64,000 nucleotides of DNA from Rhizomucor pusillus (Eukaryota > Mucoromycota > Mucoromycetes > Mucorales > Lichtheimiaceae). The notes under the pieces were generated by a model that saw only the letters and a list, made by a program, of their open reading frames with translations, was not told the DNA's origin and searched no databases. The stretch is taken from the NCBI GenBank assembly GCA_900175165.2, contig FWWN02000357.1:92602-156601 (forward strand), given 5' to 3'. The translations under genes were made by a program, and so were the position numbers. Position 1 is the first letter of the stretch; each line of letters begins with the position of its first letter. This document shows, piece after piece, positions 22,309 through 37,377 of the stretch.

Positions 22309-23349
22309 TAAAGTGAAGTGGGTATGATACTTGCAGAAGCGGGGAAGCGTGAGCTTTCCACGCCCGATAAAAAGAATTTGGAAAAAAATTGGGCGAGCTT
22401 CGATTGAACCTATAGTCTACATCTCGGTGCGAAGTATAAGCAAAGCAATGTATAATAATATATGAGTTATGGTCTGTATTTATCATGGCAAACACCGGTA
22501 GCTTTGCGTTGATTGGCAAAAGTAGTCATCAAGAGAGTTGTACATATGTAGCAAGAACGTTCCGTGATGCAGAAATCCAGTTATGCATTTACGATACCTT
22601 CAAGAAACCATTAATTTTAATTTTAAATGCATTTTATTCTAAGGGTAACAGAGGTTTGGTGATTACATACTTAGAAAAGCATGGTATACAAAAGACAAAG
22701 TCTTAGGATTCATTTAGAGATTTGATACCTGTCATAATATATGTTTGATTTCCACTGTACCATTTGCGAAAGGAGTGATGATGTACTATTTGCTACAGAG
22801 GAGTGTTTTAGCATGTGATATATTATTACTCAATTTCGTACAAACATCGCAATCCAATACAGTTTAGTACTTATGGCCAGGATCAGAGTGATCCGCTTGG
22901 CCGCATGGAGCACGATACAATGAAAATTCTCTGAATATTGCAACGTCAGGACTCTCGTTTACGACCGCCCACCGCAGCAATGTCTGCAGCGTGCATGCTT
23001 CCCACCATTCGTATATACACATTCGGTCGTTTCAACGCTGTCAGCAAGGAACATCCCTTGGGTATTTGCTGATGATAATGGCTATTATACATAGTAACTC
23101 TTGTGTGCATGATATTCAACTTGGTACATGCTGCAAAATTTTGACCAACAAGCGTGAAGTAATTACCATCAAGGCTGGGGAAGGTCACAGTTATCGAAAA
23201 CAAACTTATCATTGAGAAATCGCCTACGGCTCCCTTTTTATTCGAATGCGGCATATCAATTACTGAGGGGCTAAAATTGCTTTCTTTTCCACTTGAAAGT
23301 GTATCAGACCCTTGCAGCCTTTACCAAAGTGTATTTTCGGGCGTTGCCT
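22309..23349. other. Intergenic, weak frames only
   Basis: Between SUS1 and the kelch gene. A plus-strand frame 22485-22706 (73 codons) and a minus-strand frame 22946-23254 (102 codons, ending at a stop near 22946) have no recognisable domain or signal peptide. Either could be a small unrecognised gene; neither is supported enough to call. Confidence 0.35.
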
Positions 23350-26442
<3,093 letters not shown>

Positions 26443-26648
26443 TTAGTATTCTCCTACTAAACTGCAGATAATTTATAAGTACTAACAGTCTATACAAAGG
26501 TGAAGGAAGTGACAAAGCTTATGTGACAGTGTCTGCAGAAGTTACAGTCAGCTATATCATACAAGATGCAAATGAAAATTGGGAATATTAAGCGAGCATT
26601 CTATTTCTTTTCCTAAAAGGTCATTCTCACATGCTTTTATTCTCCAAT

Positions 26649-28872
26649 TTACTGTTCGGCAGGTGCTTCGCTTTCTAGGACCTTGGTAACTCTGCCAATT
26701 GCAATGGTTTTACCTAATAGCACAATCGAAGTTAATACCGGAGACAAAACACTAAACAAAAACGGAATATAATATACGTTACCTTCATCACGCAAGGTGA
26801 ATCGACCCAGCTGGGGATACTCTTCAAAGGTTTCTATACACAAAGGTCCAGCAGTTTCAATTCTTGCAATAACTTTCTGACCCTGCTTGACAAACTGAGG
26901 AGGACGCTTGGATTTTCTTCCAGTCTTCTTATCGATGAGGTGAAGCAGTGCGCTTAGCGTAATTTCCTCTACGGCAGCGTGGACGTGCATGACGGCAGTG
27001 TAGCCAGCGCAAATGATATTCTTGTGATCGAGAATAGCCAATTGAGCTTCGAAAACGTTGGTAGCCTTGACAGGGCTTCGCTTATCGCAAAGCAAAAAGC
27101 CAGGCATGACTTCCTATAGTAATCGTAAGCTACAAACTCTCGTTTAGCTCAATGCATTGTTATACTTGCATCTTCTTCAACACCCTTTAAGCGGATTCTG
27201 ACGTTATCACCGCAAATAGCATGGTCCACTTCGTCTTCAGTTTCATTGAAAATTGCAGAGATTTCGCACATACGCTAAAAACCCAAGAGTCAGTTTTTAA
27301 TCATCCAACAGATAATGTATATCAGCATCTACCTTGTTTGGCATGAGTAATACACTTTGATTCTTCTTGACAACACCGGATTCAACCTTTCCTACTACAA
27401 TGGTACCCATATCCTATATTGTTACATTTAGCATGAAGCAGAGCACGCTACAATAGTCGTCCATATTTACCTTGTACTTTTCAGCAACGGGGAACTTGAA
27501 AGGCGCCTTAAGCTTTCGATCCAAGGCTTGCATATTATCGAGGTATTCCAAGAGAGAAGGTCCATCGTACCAAGGACACTTGGAACCGGCGCGTTCCTTG
27601 ATGTTAGCGCCGGTGAAACCGCTAACAGGCATAAAGTAGACATCAGTCTTCGGGTTGTAGCCGGTTTGTTTCAAGAAAGGAGTCAGTTTTGCTACAATTT
27701 CGTCATAGCTATACACAATCATATGTTTGGATAAATTTCTTTTGTCTTGGATATCCTTCTGCTACATACCGAGCCTTATCCCACTCGACAGTTGGGTCAT
27801 CCATCTTGTTAATAGCCATGATCATCTTGTTTACACCAGATGTCTTGGCCAACATAGTATGTTCGCGAGTTTGACCGCCGCGTTCGAAACCAGTTTCAAA
27901 TTCACCCTTACGAGCAGAGATGACCATAACACCAATGTCAGCCTGAGAGGCACCACTGATCATGCTTGGGACATAGTTTTTGTGTCCTGGAGCATCAAGG
28001 ATGGTGTAGCGACGCTTGTCGGTTTCAAAGTATGCTCGACCACATTCGACAGTCTTGCCCTTTGCACGTTCCTCGTTGTTGGTATCAAGCGCCCAGGAGA
28101 GATACCAAGATTCTCTTCCTGCTTCCTTAGCTTCCTTTTCGTATTTCTCCATAGTACGTTTATCCACCATCCCGGTAAGATAAAGGATATTGCCACCCAT
28201 AGTGGATTTACCAGCATCTATGATTTGTCGATTAGATCAGGATGAGCAAATTTTAATCCAGACATGTAACAGAGACATACCGACGTGACCCATAAAAACA
28301 ATGTTCAAATGCTCCTTGCCGTACAAATCCTGCAGGACTTCATCGTCAACAGTCTCCAACTCTTCCTTGACTGCGTCGACCTTTTCGGCAGCCTTTCCCA
28401 TAGCAGCCTCAGCATCTTTCTTGCTATCTTTAGAAGCATCTGGCTTGCTTTCAGCTTTGGGTGCTGGAGTTGCTTTCTTTTCCGGAGCAGGAGCCGCAGC
28501 TGGAGTAGGAGCAGGAGTTTCTAACAATAAGATGTAATTAGAACTCGATCGAATGTGTCTGTGGGATCTTAGTAACAAACATACCAGGCTTGGATGCTGG
28601 AGCACTGGAAGTAAGCTTTACAACTCGCGCAGCAGCTAAGTTGATAGTTAGTAAATCGAACAGGTCGGATCGGTCAGGTAAGTTTGCATCTTACCAGATT
28701 CCGCAGCGGGAGCAGGAGCTGGTGCAGGGGCGGGAGCTGGTTTGGGTGCAACGAAAGCAGCTCCAGGAACAAACTCCTTGGCAGCGAAGTTTGGCTTCCA
28801 TTCTGATGCGTTGGGATTAAGCGACAGCTTTGAAGTCGCTTGCGTGAGCTTGTTGGCGTCGTTCTGGCTCAT
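26649..28872 (-). CDS. SUP35: Translation termination factor eRF3
   Basis: GTPase that works with eRF1 to end translation. Nine exons. The N-terminus carries two overlapping PAM2-like motifs (SLNPNASEWKP at 17-27 and NFAAKEFVPG at 28-37) for binding poly(A)-binding protein, then an Ala-Pro repeat linker (APAPAPAPAP) and a charged M region. There is no Gln/Asn-rich prion-type segment. The GTPase domain has GHVDAGKST (split by an intron), TVECGRAYFE, DAPGHKN and NKMDD, followed by the two beta-barrel domains (VGKVESGVVKKNQSVLLMPN, KATNVFEAQL, GRFTLRDEGKTIAIGRVTKV). Intron 27114-27169 has a GC donor (GAT|GCAAGT). The start was chosen at MSQNDANK; the frame extends 50 codons upstream. Confidence 0.96.
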
Positions 28873-29228
28873 GACAGCGGAAAACTTGCTCAAAAAACTT
28901 TTGGGAAGATTTCGCCTTAGACGAGAAAACAATTGCAACCCAGACAAGCCCCGCATTGGCGCTCTGATATCCACTGCTTTGTAAGATGTATGCAGTGGTA
29001 TATGTCTTATCAATTGAGGCAAAACAACGTTAACGCATGTCTCAGAATTCCCTCATGTTTGAGAGTAACGCTTTGCAGTAAAAATCTAACATAAACCAAT
29101 TCTGGCATAAGACGCTGTTCTTGGTATGAAACCTGACGAACTTTTAGAGAATAGTGACTTTGGGAACTCGATGACTTTACAAAATACAAAGCGTTCAGCG
29201 CCGGTTAGACATGCCTTCCCCTTCAGGC

Positions 29229-29375
29229 TCATCCTACGACTTTCTTTTTTTGCTTCTTTGACTTCATTCCTCCTGCTCCTTTTCCTTGTATTCCGAGCTT
29301 TCCGGTGTAGCTCTTCGTGGATGAGCACTTTACGCCGATTGCATAAGTGTCTCTCCGGAAATGCGAGTAACCCAT
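29229..29375 (-). CDS. Possible small basic protein, 48 aa
   Basis: Single-exon frame from MGYSHFRRDTYAIGVKCSST to a stop at 29229, continuing with a Gly/Lys-rich half (KLGIQGKGAGGMKSKKQKKK). The strong bias to Lys/Gly and the compact ORF in an otherwise empty 0.9-kb interval between SUP35 and NOT3 suggest a real small basic protein, possibly nucleolar or ribosome-associated. I do not recognise a family. Longer overlapping frames on both strands exist here and cannot be excluded. Confidence 0.35.
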   Translation of the reverse strand: MGYSHFRRDTYAIGVKCSSTKSYTGKLGIQGKGAGGMKSKKQKKKVVG

Positions 29376-29737
29376 TGGATCTAATGCATACTTTATCATC
29401 TTTTATATAACACTCTATCATAAACCATATGTAACATATCATTTTATTATTAGGTAAAATGTGAATCCGTGCTCTAAGATCTTAAGCTCACGCCAATCTC
29501 TGTACCATACATATTTATTAAGAATCTCTGATCAAATAAAGCTTAGAAAATAACATTTGCTTCCGTTTCTCCAAACGCCGAGAAACCTGCCACTTGCTTA
29601 GATGTTTTGCAGGATTTGGGATGAGGTGAGGAATTTGCGTCCCGCTCAAATGGCCACGACGTCATGCCACGTGACGAGGAGGGGAAGCGGTATATCCATC
29701 GTTTTTCGTTCATTCCGCTTTGTCAAAGACTTACACC

Positions 29738-32298
29738 ATGTCTATGAAAAAGCTGCAGAGTGAGTAATTGGCGCTAATTAGCGATTATATATTGTTCGAT
29801 TGCTTTATGAGCTTGCTTTTTCTGAGGAATTCTGTAAAAGAAACTGTTCTGTTTGAATGGAACTAACTGGGCTTCCTCTAGCCGAGATTGACCGAGTGCT
29901 CAAGAAAGTCAGCGAAGGCGTTGAGACTTTTGAGACTATATTCGACAAGATTCAATCAACGAGTAACAATAATCAGAAAGAAAAATACGAGCAAGATTTG
30001 AAAAAGGAGATTAAGAAGCTGCAACGCCTGCGCGATCAAATCAAGACATGGCTTTCTTCCAACGAAATCAAAGACAAACGTGCATTACTGGAAAACCGAA
30101 AACTGATTGAATCGCAAATGGAGCGGTTCAAAGCCATTGAAAAGGAAATGAAAACAAAGGCATTTTCAAAAGAAGGTCTGTTACAGAGAGAAAAGATGGA
30201 CCCGAAGGAGAAGGAAAAACTCGATACGTGCGAATGGATCACTTCCATGGTGGAAGAGCTATCACGGCAAATCGAAACTGCAGAAGCAGAGCTGGAAACT
30301 TTGCAAGGAAGCTCAAAACGTGGAAAAAAGGATCACTCGAAAGCAGAACGTGTTGCAGAATTGGAAGAACGCCTGGAGCGATACAAATGGCACATTAACC
30401 GGTTAGAGCTTACGCTGAGATTGCTGGAAAATGACCATTTAGCCGTGGAAAAGGTAGGTCGTGTAGCTCTGATAGCACGATACTGAATACTCAAGAATGA
30501 TGAATTTAAGGTTACTGCCATCAAAGATCTTGTTGCATACTATGTAGACTCCAATCAGGTACGAGAGAAGGTTTATTGGCATCTGCTTTCGAAAATGTTA
30601 TTAAACAGTGCTTACAGGAACCTGATTTCATGGAGGATGAAGGAATCTACGACGATTTGAACCTAGAGGAAGAAGAAGAACTTTATGCCATCGGCACTGA
30701 CGACTACTTGGGTCAGCATGATTGTATGATTACAGGATATGTCGGATAGAGCAACTTAACTTATAACTCAACAGCGAAAACAGATGTGCAGACGGAGAAG
30801 GTCGAAGAAACCAAACCAGTCTCAAAACGATCAACGAAAGACAAAGATGAAGAGGTTAGTAATAGACCGCATGCATAGCACTAAATATACTAACAAGTAT
30901 CCAGTCACCCGCCAATGCTGGTCGTGCAATTAAATCACACGTCGATTCGAGCAGTAAAACAAGTAAGTTACATATGTTTATTGTCGGTGATGAACCGTAA
31001 AGTAACACGCTTAGAAGAATCCATTCCAACCTCACCAGATGAAGGTAAGCAATAGTTTTAGTCATGGACCGCTGCGCTTGCGGCTTCTGACTTGGGTGGA
31101 AAGGTGCCAACGTAAGCCCATTGAAAACGCCTTCAATGGCATCGATGGCGAAGCAAACGGTCGAGAGTCCGGCACCGAATACAACAGGTTTGAAATATGC
31201 TCAAGCAGCAGCTGCAGGAGTATCTTCTGCTGGTTCACAGGATACTTTGGCAAAGCAATCCGGAAAGACAGAGGACAAAGGTAGTCTCATTCCATATTAC
31301 TCCTATCTGCACATGACTAAACTTGTCCTTTAGCTCATGATAAACCAATCGAGAATGCGTGGGCGGAACCACCAAAAATCGTGGATCAATCGAAACACAG
31401 TGCATCATCTGCCGAGTCACAGAAACAACAAAGAACACAGCAACCTGGTGCACAAACACCTGGTTCATCTTTACCGTCATCTCTACTGGCGTCTCAATAT
31501 CCAGGCACAAACGTAGGTCAATATCAAACGCAAGAGATTTCTGCTGCTAATAAACAATGTAAAGGTATCAGATACTTCATCCGGTCAAACTACGGTACCA
31601 GAAACAGTGGAATCACGGTTACCGTCTTCCTTGGCCGATTTGGCCCCTGCGTTTGAAGCGGTAAAATCTAAAGGTAAGATAAAGTACAGGATAATCAATT
31701 GTCCACTCCAACCGATGCAAATGAGTCATGGCAGGAGCTGGAAAAGGCGACATGCTATATACGCAACAAATGTTGGATGCCAGTCTTCAGCATATTCCTG
31801 ACCTTATCGATTCCGAGCGGCCAAAATCTTACCAGCCTCGCACCCCGTATCCTACACCGAATTATTATCCTCAGCAGCCATTACACCTATTTGACAACCC
31901 GGCATTGTTTGAAAAGTTTGATATGGATGCGCTGTTTTTCGTTTTCTATTACCAGCAAGGCACCTACCAACAGTAAGTCTACACTCATTTTGGAAGCATT
32001 GTGTAAATATACTGAAGGTTGTATTTCGTGGTCAGGTATCTTGCTGCAAAAGAGCTGAAAAAGCAATCTTGGCGTTTCCACAAGAAATACCTGACATGGT
32101 TCCAGCGACACGAAGAACCAAAGGTAATAACGGAGGATTATGAACAAGGCACCTATGTCTACTTTGATTACGAGGGTGCTTGGTGCCAACGAAAGAAAAC
32201 CGAATTTAGGTATGCAAAATTCAAATTCTCCATTATTCGATACATATTTATATAACTCTGCATGTAGATTTGAATATCGTTACTTGGAAGAAGCTTAA
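29738..32298 (+). CDS. NOT3: CCR4-NOT subunit Not3/Not5
   Basis: Scaffold subunit of the CCR4-NOT deadenylase complex. Thirteen exons from 29738-29759 to 32268-32298 give about 606-609 residues. The N-terminal Not3 domain is strongly conserved: [60 protein letters not shown] and [20 protein letters not shown], followed by an acidic stretch. A Ser/Gln/Ala-rich linker (with [13 protein letters not shown]) leads to the C-terminal NOT box: [60 protein letters not shown] and [15 protein letters not shown]. The acceptor of the intron starting at 31674 is either 31725 or 31734, both in frame. The intron 31513-31564 resolves an apparent frame break. Confidence 0.95.
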
Positions 32299-32489
32299 TT
32301 GAATTTCTTTAGTAGTACTATATTCTTTATCCCCATGTCATTCATAATCAGAGGAAACAAAAAAACAATTTTCGTTTGCCAATTGTGCCTGAATTTCTTT
32401 CAGCGCAACTGTTTGCAAGTCACTGATTTTATCTTGTTTACAACCTCTTTCTCTTCCGCTACATACATACTTTTAACCAGCTCATTGCC

Positions 32490-33217
32490 ATGGTACGACG
32501 CATACATTCGACTTTACTACAGCGCATGCTAATATGCAGAATACTTTCAGCTTCGGTCTTCCACCAAATTGTTAACACGCTCCTTCGCCGCACGACAGAG
32601 CCCACGGTATGACACGGTTTTCTAGCTCTTGCATTCTCGATTTACAACTAAAACATAATTGTAGCATGGCAGTGCCTTGCTTTGCTCGTCGTACCTACGC
32701 CACCGAAGGCGAGAAGCCTCTTCCCACCCCGGGCGATTCCACCGCTGTAGATCCTAAAATCGCACAGATTGTTGATCAAATCGAAACTTTGACGCTGTTG
32801 CAGACCTCCGAGCTTGTTGCCCAATTGAAGGTAATAATAACTACAGTTAGAATCTCTAGAATGCTCGAAATATTTATTGCTGGTTTGTAGACCCGTTTGA
32901 ACATCCAGGAAATTGCTATGCCTGTTGGTATGCCCGTGGGTGGCATGCCTGCAGGAGGTGCAGCTGCTGCTGCCCCGGCAGAGGAGGAGAAACCGGCAGA
33001 GAAGACTGAATTCAGTATCAAGATTGAAAAGGTGGATGCTGCTACAAAGGCTAAGGTTATTCGCGAAGTCAAGAACCTTGCTGGTTTGAGCTTGGTTGAT
33101 GCCAAAAAGTTTGTCGAGAGCGTGCCAAAGGTCTTGAAGGAAACCGTTCCCAAAGACGAAGCGGAGAAATTAAAGAAGGCACTCGAGTCTGTTGGTGCCA
33201 CCGTCACTCTCGAATAA
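32490..33217 (+). CDS. MNP1: Mitochondrial ribosomal protein L7/L12
   Basis: Mitochondrial large-subunit stalk protein (bL12m). Four exons (32490-32492, 32551-32606, 32665-32830, 32891-33217) give 183 residues. In this model the first coding exon is the ATG alone, followed at once by an intron (ATG|GTACGACG...CTTTCAG). The second exon supplies an Arg/Ser-rich presequence (LRSSTKLLTRSFAARQSP), continuing MAVPCFARRTYATEGE. The mature protein has the L12 N-terminal dimerisation region (IVDQIETLTLLQTSELVAQL), a Gly/Ala hinge and the C-terminal domain (KTEFSIKIEKVDAATKAKVI, then GLSLVDAKKFVESVPKVLKE). A simpler start at 32666 is possible but leaves a poor targeting sequence. Confidence 0.9.
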
Positions 33218-33437
33218 GTCTATACAAAATCATAGAAGTTGTCTCTTCATCGTTTCTTTCCTGTACATGTCACACTATTGAAAAAGTCAAAAATCAAAAG
33301 AAAGAACAAACAAAAAAGTTTTGTACTTTGGGAATCATGTTTCCGGTTTATTTTAAGGTTCATTTGTTAACGGGGCGTGGATAAAAAAAGATTGGGAAGG
33401 AAAAGCAGAAAAGATGCTTGGGTAAATTCTGCTTCTT

Positions 33438-34335
33438 TTACCAATCCTTCTTGATATCAAAGGACCAGTTCCACTCTACGTGGGTGACACCATCATCGTC
33501 GATGAACTTGCTCTGTTGCAACACACAAGTTAACGCTGTTTGATGCAGTGCAAAAATGTCAGCAATATAAATATGTACCTTTGCGTCGTAATGGCCACGG
33601 ACGAGGAGGCCAGAGGGAGCTTCTTCGAGCTGGAACTTCTTCTCGTAAGCACTGGCAGAAGGACCATAGCTACCGATCATTTCTTCGGTCTTATCAACTA
33701 GCATGGTTTTCAGCTCAGATCGCCTATTGCTTCTAGTGCTACGCGCACAGACAATTACTTACCACGGACGCCCTTGCGCTTGACGACTTGCAAATACTTT
33801 AAGCCAGAGACGACTTCGTGCTGAACACTGTGTCGTTTCGATTCAGTTTTAGATACGCGAAGAATGTGAATTATTCTTACCGGAACTTGACTTTCATGCG
33901 GTATTCAACACCTTCCTTGATGGTGAAGGGAGTAGATTTTGCCTTTTCAATGGCTTCGGGTGTAGACAGGTCGACGACGACATCTGGACGACCCTCGACT
34001 TCAAGAGCGATCTGTTCAACAACGACCTAGCAACGGGAGTTTATGTAAGAAGGCAGGTACATCGAAAGCGTTCTGGTTCGCGTATTTACCCTCCGAGGAT
34101 CATCAGAAGGACCAGGAGCTTAAATTGTACCGGGTAGAGTTAGGCAGGGGAATGTGGTAGAAACGGCAGTAACACGCTCACCAGCATCTTTGAGACCCAA
34201 GGATTCTTTCCACTTGTTCAGAGACTCGTCCTGCGCGTCCAAGTTTCGGTATTCTTCCATGGTCTTCTTCTCGCCAGGCTTGTAACCGGCGGTCTGGGTA
34301 GGGGCGAAGTCGTCATCTTCGTGGTGGTCGACCAT
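33438..34335 (-). CDS. RDI1: Rho GDP-dissociation inhibitor
   Basis: Cytosolic RhoGDI that extracts Rho-family GTPases from membranes and keeps them GDP-bound. It has at least five exons, the first 34182-34335. The acidic N-terminus (MVDHHEDDDFAPTQTAGYKP) and the regulatory arm helix (YRNLDAQDESLNKWKESLG) are followed by the immunoglobulin-like prenyl-binding domain: PGPSDDPRRVVVEQIALEVE, KSTPFTIKEGVEYRMKVKFR, EVVSGLKYLQVVKRKGVRVD, KTEEMIGSYGPSASAYEK, EEAPSGLLVRGHYDAKSKFI and the C-terminal HVEWNWSFDIKKDW. All family blocks are intact, and length is close to the usual 190-200 residues. Confidence 0.95.
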
Positions 34336-35520
34336 GTTTGTAATTCAGAGTAGAGCAGATGAGATGAGGAAGTGCAAAGAAGAAAAAAAGGCACGTCTGG
34401 ACTTTTCGGCTTGATGGTTGGGACTGAGTTTCAAGCACTCGTGTCGGCTTGGATGACAGTTCCTTGATGGGCAGCGGATGTCAACTTGGACAAACATTCG
34501 ATCTTACAGGTCACTTCCACACTTTCTAATACGTAGCAACCCTCTGCTTCTGGTTGCGAGCACAATAGATGCTGACTTGCTTCGAGCTACGCTGGACTTT
34601 ACTTTAAGGGATCCTGGATCCCCTTGAAGGCAGGCGACCAATCCCCATCCAATCAGCCAGTCGGTGTGTAACTCTTGTAACACTGTGCAGATGCAAAAGA
34701 AAACCAAGCCAATAAATTTAGTAACAATTGCTATGGGACGATCCAATAGGTGTTACTATGCTATCAACAGCTGCCAGAGCATTTCATATCGTAATTTAAA
34801 GCTGCAAACCGACACAATTCCATTTTACTGAAGCTGCACGCAATGATTCCTAGAAGGGAAATGCAGAACAATAATGAAAACATGGCTGATTTGGCCAAGT
34901 AATTCCTGAAGTGCCCGCTGAGTTACTCAGAAATTATTTCTATCCTTGATGATGCCCAGCGGCTTCGTCGTGCTTACTGGCGTGGCGCTAATTTACTACA
35001 GTAAATTGTAAAAGCGTATGCAATCATGGTATTTTACAGTTTGAAGCTGATAAGATTGCAGGAAAGAAACTATGTAGGTGATATATTTCCGGCTTTGCGA
35101 TGATTGCATAGAGACCGAGAGTCCTTCCGTTTTAGTCTTTCCATACTCACCCTCTGCTAAGGAAAACTCTCCAACCAAATTCGAGGCCATGGATACTACA
35201 AGGAAGTGAACGTTAAAAGAGGATGTTAAGGACATCCTATATAACAGACGAGAAATGTTAGAGCCAGAGATGCAGTTTGGTGACTTGATATAGCTTATAA
35301 AGCCAGAGGAGAAAGACACACTACAATATTCTGGGATGGATTGGATCGGTATGTATTTGTTTTGATACCTATCACATAAAATGCAGACTCGATGCTTTAA
35401 AGTAGGCCTGGAAGGTTATATGTTTGCTGTTAAGAGATGCAAGAATGTTTTTGCCGTGACAGAAGTTGCCGCGCTTAGCATATTGAGGCACATAATGCTG
35501 CCGAAAAGTTCTATTAGAAA
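34336..35520. other. Intergenic and RDI1 promoter
   Basis: Upstream of RDI1. Minus-strand frames at 34504-34746 and 34996-35319 have no recognisable features. Confidence 0.45.
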
Positions 35521-35532
35521 ATGTTGAAGCAT

Positions 35533-35720
35533 TTGATCGCATGGAAAGTAAGTTACAGTATCCTGAGGCATAGAAACGGAGGTCTCACGTTCGTGCCTAC
35601 TATGTAGATATTTCTTATTGAAATTGCGGACGAAGCTGATATCGCCAAAGTCGAACAGGCTTCGAACAATCTCCGTGGAGTTCTTTCCAAAAAGTCACGA
35701 CTTATTTCAACCCCAAAAGA
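35533..35720 (+). CDS. Possible small two-exon gene, weak
   Basis: An ATG at about 35523-35533 and a GT-AG intron (gtaagttaca...ctatgtag, about 35550-35608) join to a frame reading IFLIEIADEADIAKVEQASN followed by NLRGVLSKKSRLISTPKE. The composition looks like coding sequence with an amphipathic helix, and a strong donor (gtatgt) follows at about 35720. I could not define the remaining exons or a family. Treat this as a hint, not a gene model. Confidence 0.22.
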
Positions 35721-36333
35721 AGTATGTAGAAATATCGATTGATTGAATCCATGTAAAATCCATGTAAACAGAAGTAAAGCGCATCATGAGTAGTAGCGGC
35801 AGGAAGTCCGTAGGCCGAATGCTTGCCGAATGCTTGTTGCCATTATTCTTCAACCATTTTGGTATATACAGTACAACCTTTCCTGTTTGATTGTACATAC
35901 GCTTTGCCCATGACTTTAAAGCAGACTCCGAGCGTAGGCTGCAAGAATTTATGAGGGTATTCTTGAAATGCTTCTCTGCGGTTGTTCTGCCTTCTATTTG
36001 CGACAGTTAGTAGAAGCGTGACAGATCGAAATTTTCGTGATGTTCTTTAAAGTATGTTATTTCCATTGGGGTGATAGTTGCGACAAGCAGAAAGGAGGGC
36101 AGCGGCGTAAAATGTCTGCCTAGATCTGCACAATAATGCCATTTATAAAGAGTACCAACTCTCAACCACAAATCGCTTGAGACTCCACGGCGATCATGGT
36201 CCATTTTGGATGGCCGCGCTTTGCGGAGAGAGAAAGAGATATACAGCATAGCGCAGACCAAAATGCATATTTATCATGATAATTTACAGCACGGGTGGGT
36301 GATAATACAGAGTTAAGATATGTGTAGATGCTA
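35721..36333. other. Intergenic, no gene recognised
   Basis: Contains a minus-strand frame 36007-36261 (84 codons) without recognisable features; otherwise nothing seen. Confidence 0.4.
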
Positions 36334-37377
36334 TCATTTCTGAAACAGAGAAGAGACGCGTTTACTGGAGTTTTTGATTCGAGTTTGCATGCGAGAGGAT
36401 ATTGAAGGCTTGCGTTGGATTTGTACAGAAACAGAGGGGGTTAACCCAACTCTTGGCTTTGAATTTCCGTGTGCCTGACGATCAATGCTTTCTCTGTTTG
36501 CGCCACCATCGTAGACTTGAGGTGGACGCCTTTGTCTGAAGAAAGAGCTTAGAGATCGACTCTTCTTTGGATGTGGCGCTGGCTGTGGAGTGATGCTCTT
36601 GCATTCGGTGGAGGGAGTGCTGTTGACGTTGCTTGCTTTTGGCACCATCAACTGCTGCTGATTGGATGGTGGCACATTCTTATTTACCATAGCAAGCAGC
36701 GAAGAGGGTTTGGGTGCTGTGCCATTTCCGTGGGTTACTGACTCCGGTTTAGGTTCGGGTTCGGGTTCTTGGGAAGTTTCAGGCTCAGGTTCCCTTTTCT
36801 TCTCAAATGGCTCTTTATTCTGCTTTTGATTGTTTTCAGTTGCTGCTGTTTTCTGCGCATCTTGTATAGGCTCCAAGTTCAAGCTGTGTGCTTTGCTGCT
36901 CGGTGCGGTGATTGTAGTTGAGTTATCATCTGCATCTGAAAATGGTCCGTCTTCCCGGTGGGCAGATAAAGGGGCTTGCTGCTGCTGCTGCAAGGAAATG
37001 CTTGCCTTATTACGTTTGGTTTCATCCAGAGCGGGTTCCACGTCGTTAGTGGCCGGAGCGCTGGTACCGAGGTCATCTGACCCCAAGTTGGTCGAAGCGC
37101 CAAGTGCTGCAAAACAATCGAGCTCCTGCATGCTTTCTTTACGCGACCATAGCCCAATATGTTCGCCAAGAGTTATGCCCAGATAGATGTAGGTCATAGC
37201 AGCAGTGTAAAACGTAAAATGTAGATATATCATCAACCTGTCGAATGCTGGTCGCGACCTCAGGAACAGTATATGAGTTGTGATTAACATTGGAATAATC
37301 GAGCCGTGCACCGTATGAGGTCGCAATATATCTAGAGCAAATAATCCAAGCAATAAGACCCTGAAACATAAAAGCAT
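36334..37377 (-). CDS. Uncharacterised membrane protein, long tail
   Basis: Frame of 347 residues. The N-terminal 85 residues contain about three hydrophobic segments (LLCFRVLLLGLFALDIL, SIIPMLITTHILFL, LMIYLHFTFYTAAMTYIYLG). The rest is a hydrophilic, low-complexity tail with QQQQQ, an EPEPE repeat, and a basic Ser-rich end (KKSRSLSSFFRQRRPP, then RIKNSSKRVSSLFQK). No family recognised. The sequence just before the start (cttttatgtttcag, minus strand) looks like an intron acceptor, so the true start may lie in an upstream exon. It is divergent from the next gene with only about 120 bp between starts. Confidence 0.6.
   Translation of the reverse strand: MLLCFRVLLLGLFALDILRPHTVHGSIIPMLITTHILFLRSRPAFDRLMIYLHFTFYTAAMTYIYLGITLGEHIGLWSRKESMQELDCFAALGASTNLGSDDLGTSAPATNDVEPALDETKRNKASISLQQQQQAPLSAHREDGPFSDADDNSTTITAPSSKAHSLNLEPIQDAQKTAATENNQKQNKEPFEKKREPEPETSQEPEPEPKPESVTHGNGTAPKPSSLLAMVNKNVPPSNQQQLMVPKASNVNSTPSTECKSITPQPAPHPKKSRSLSSFFRQRRPPQVYDGGANRESIDRQAHGNSKPRVGLTPSVSVQIQRKPSISSRMQTRIKNSSKRVSSLFQK

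Noticed and set aside
31500..31570. Apparent frame break in NOT3
   Set aside because: An intron with a good branch-like TGCTAAT at 31513-31564 restores the frame.
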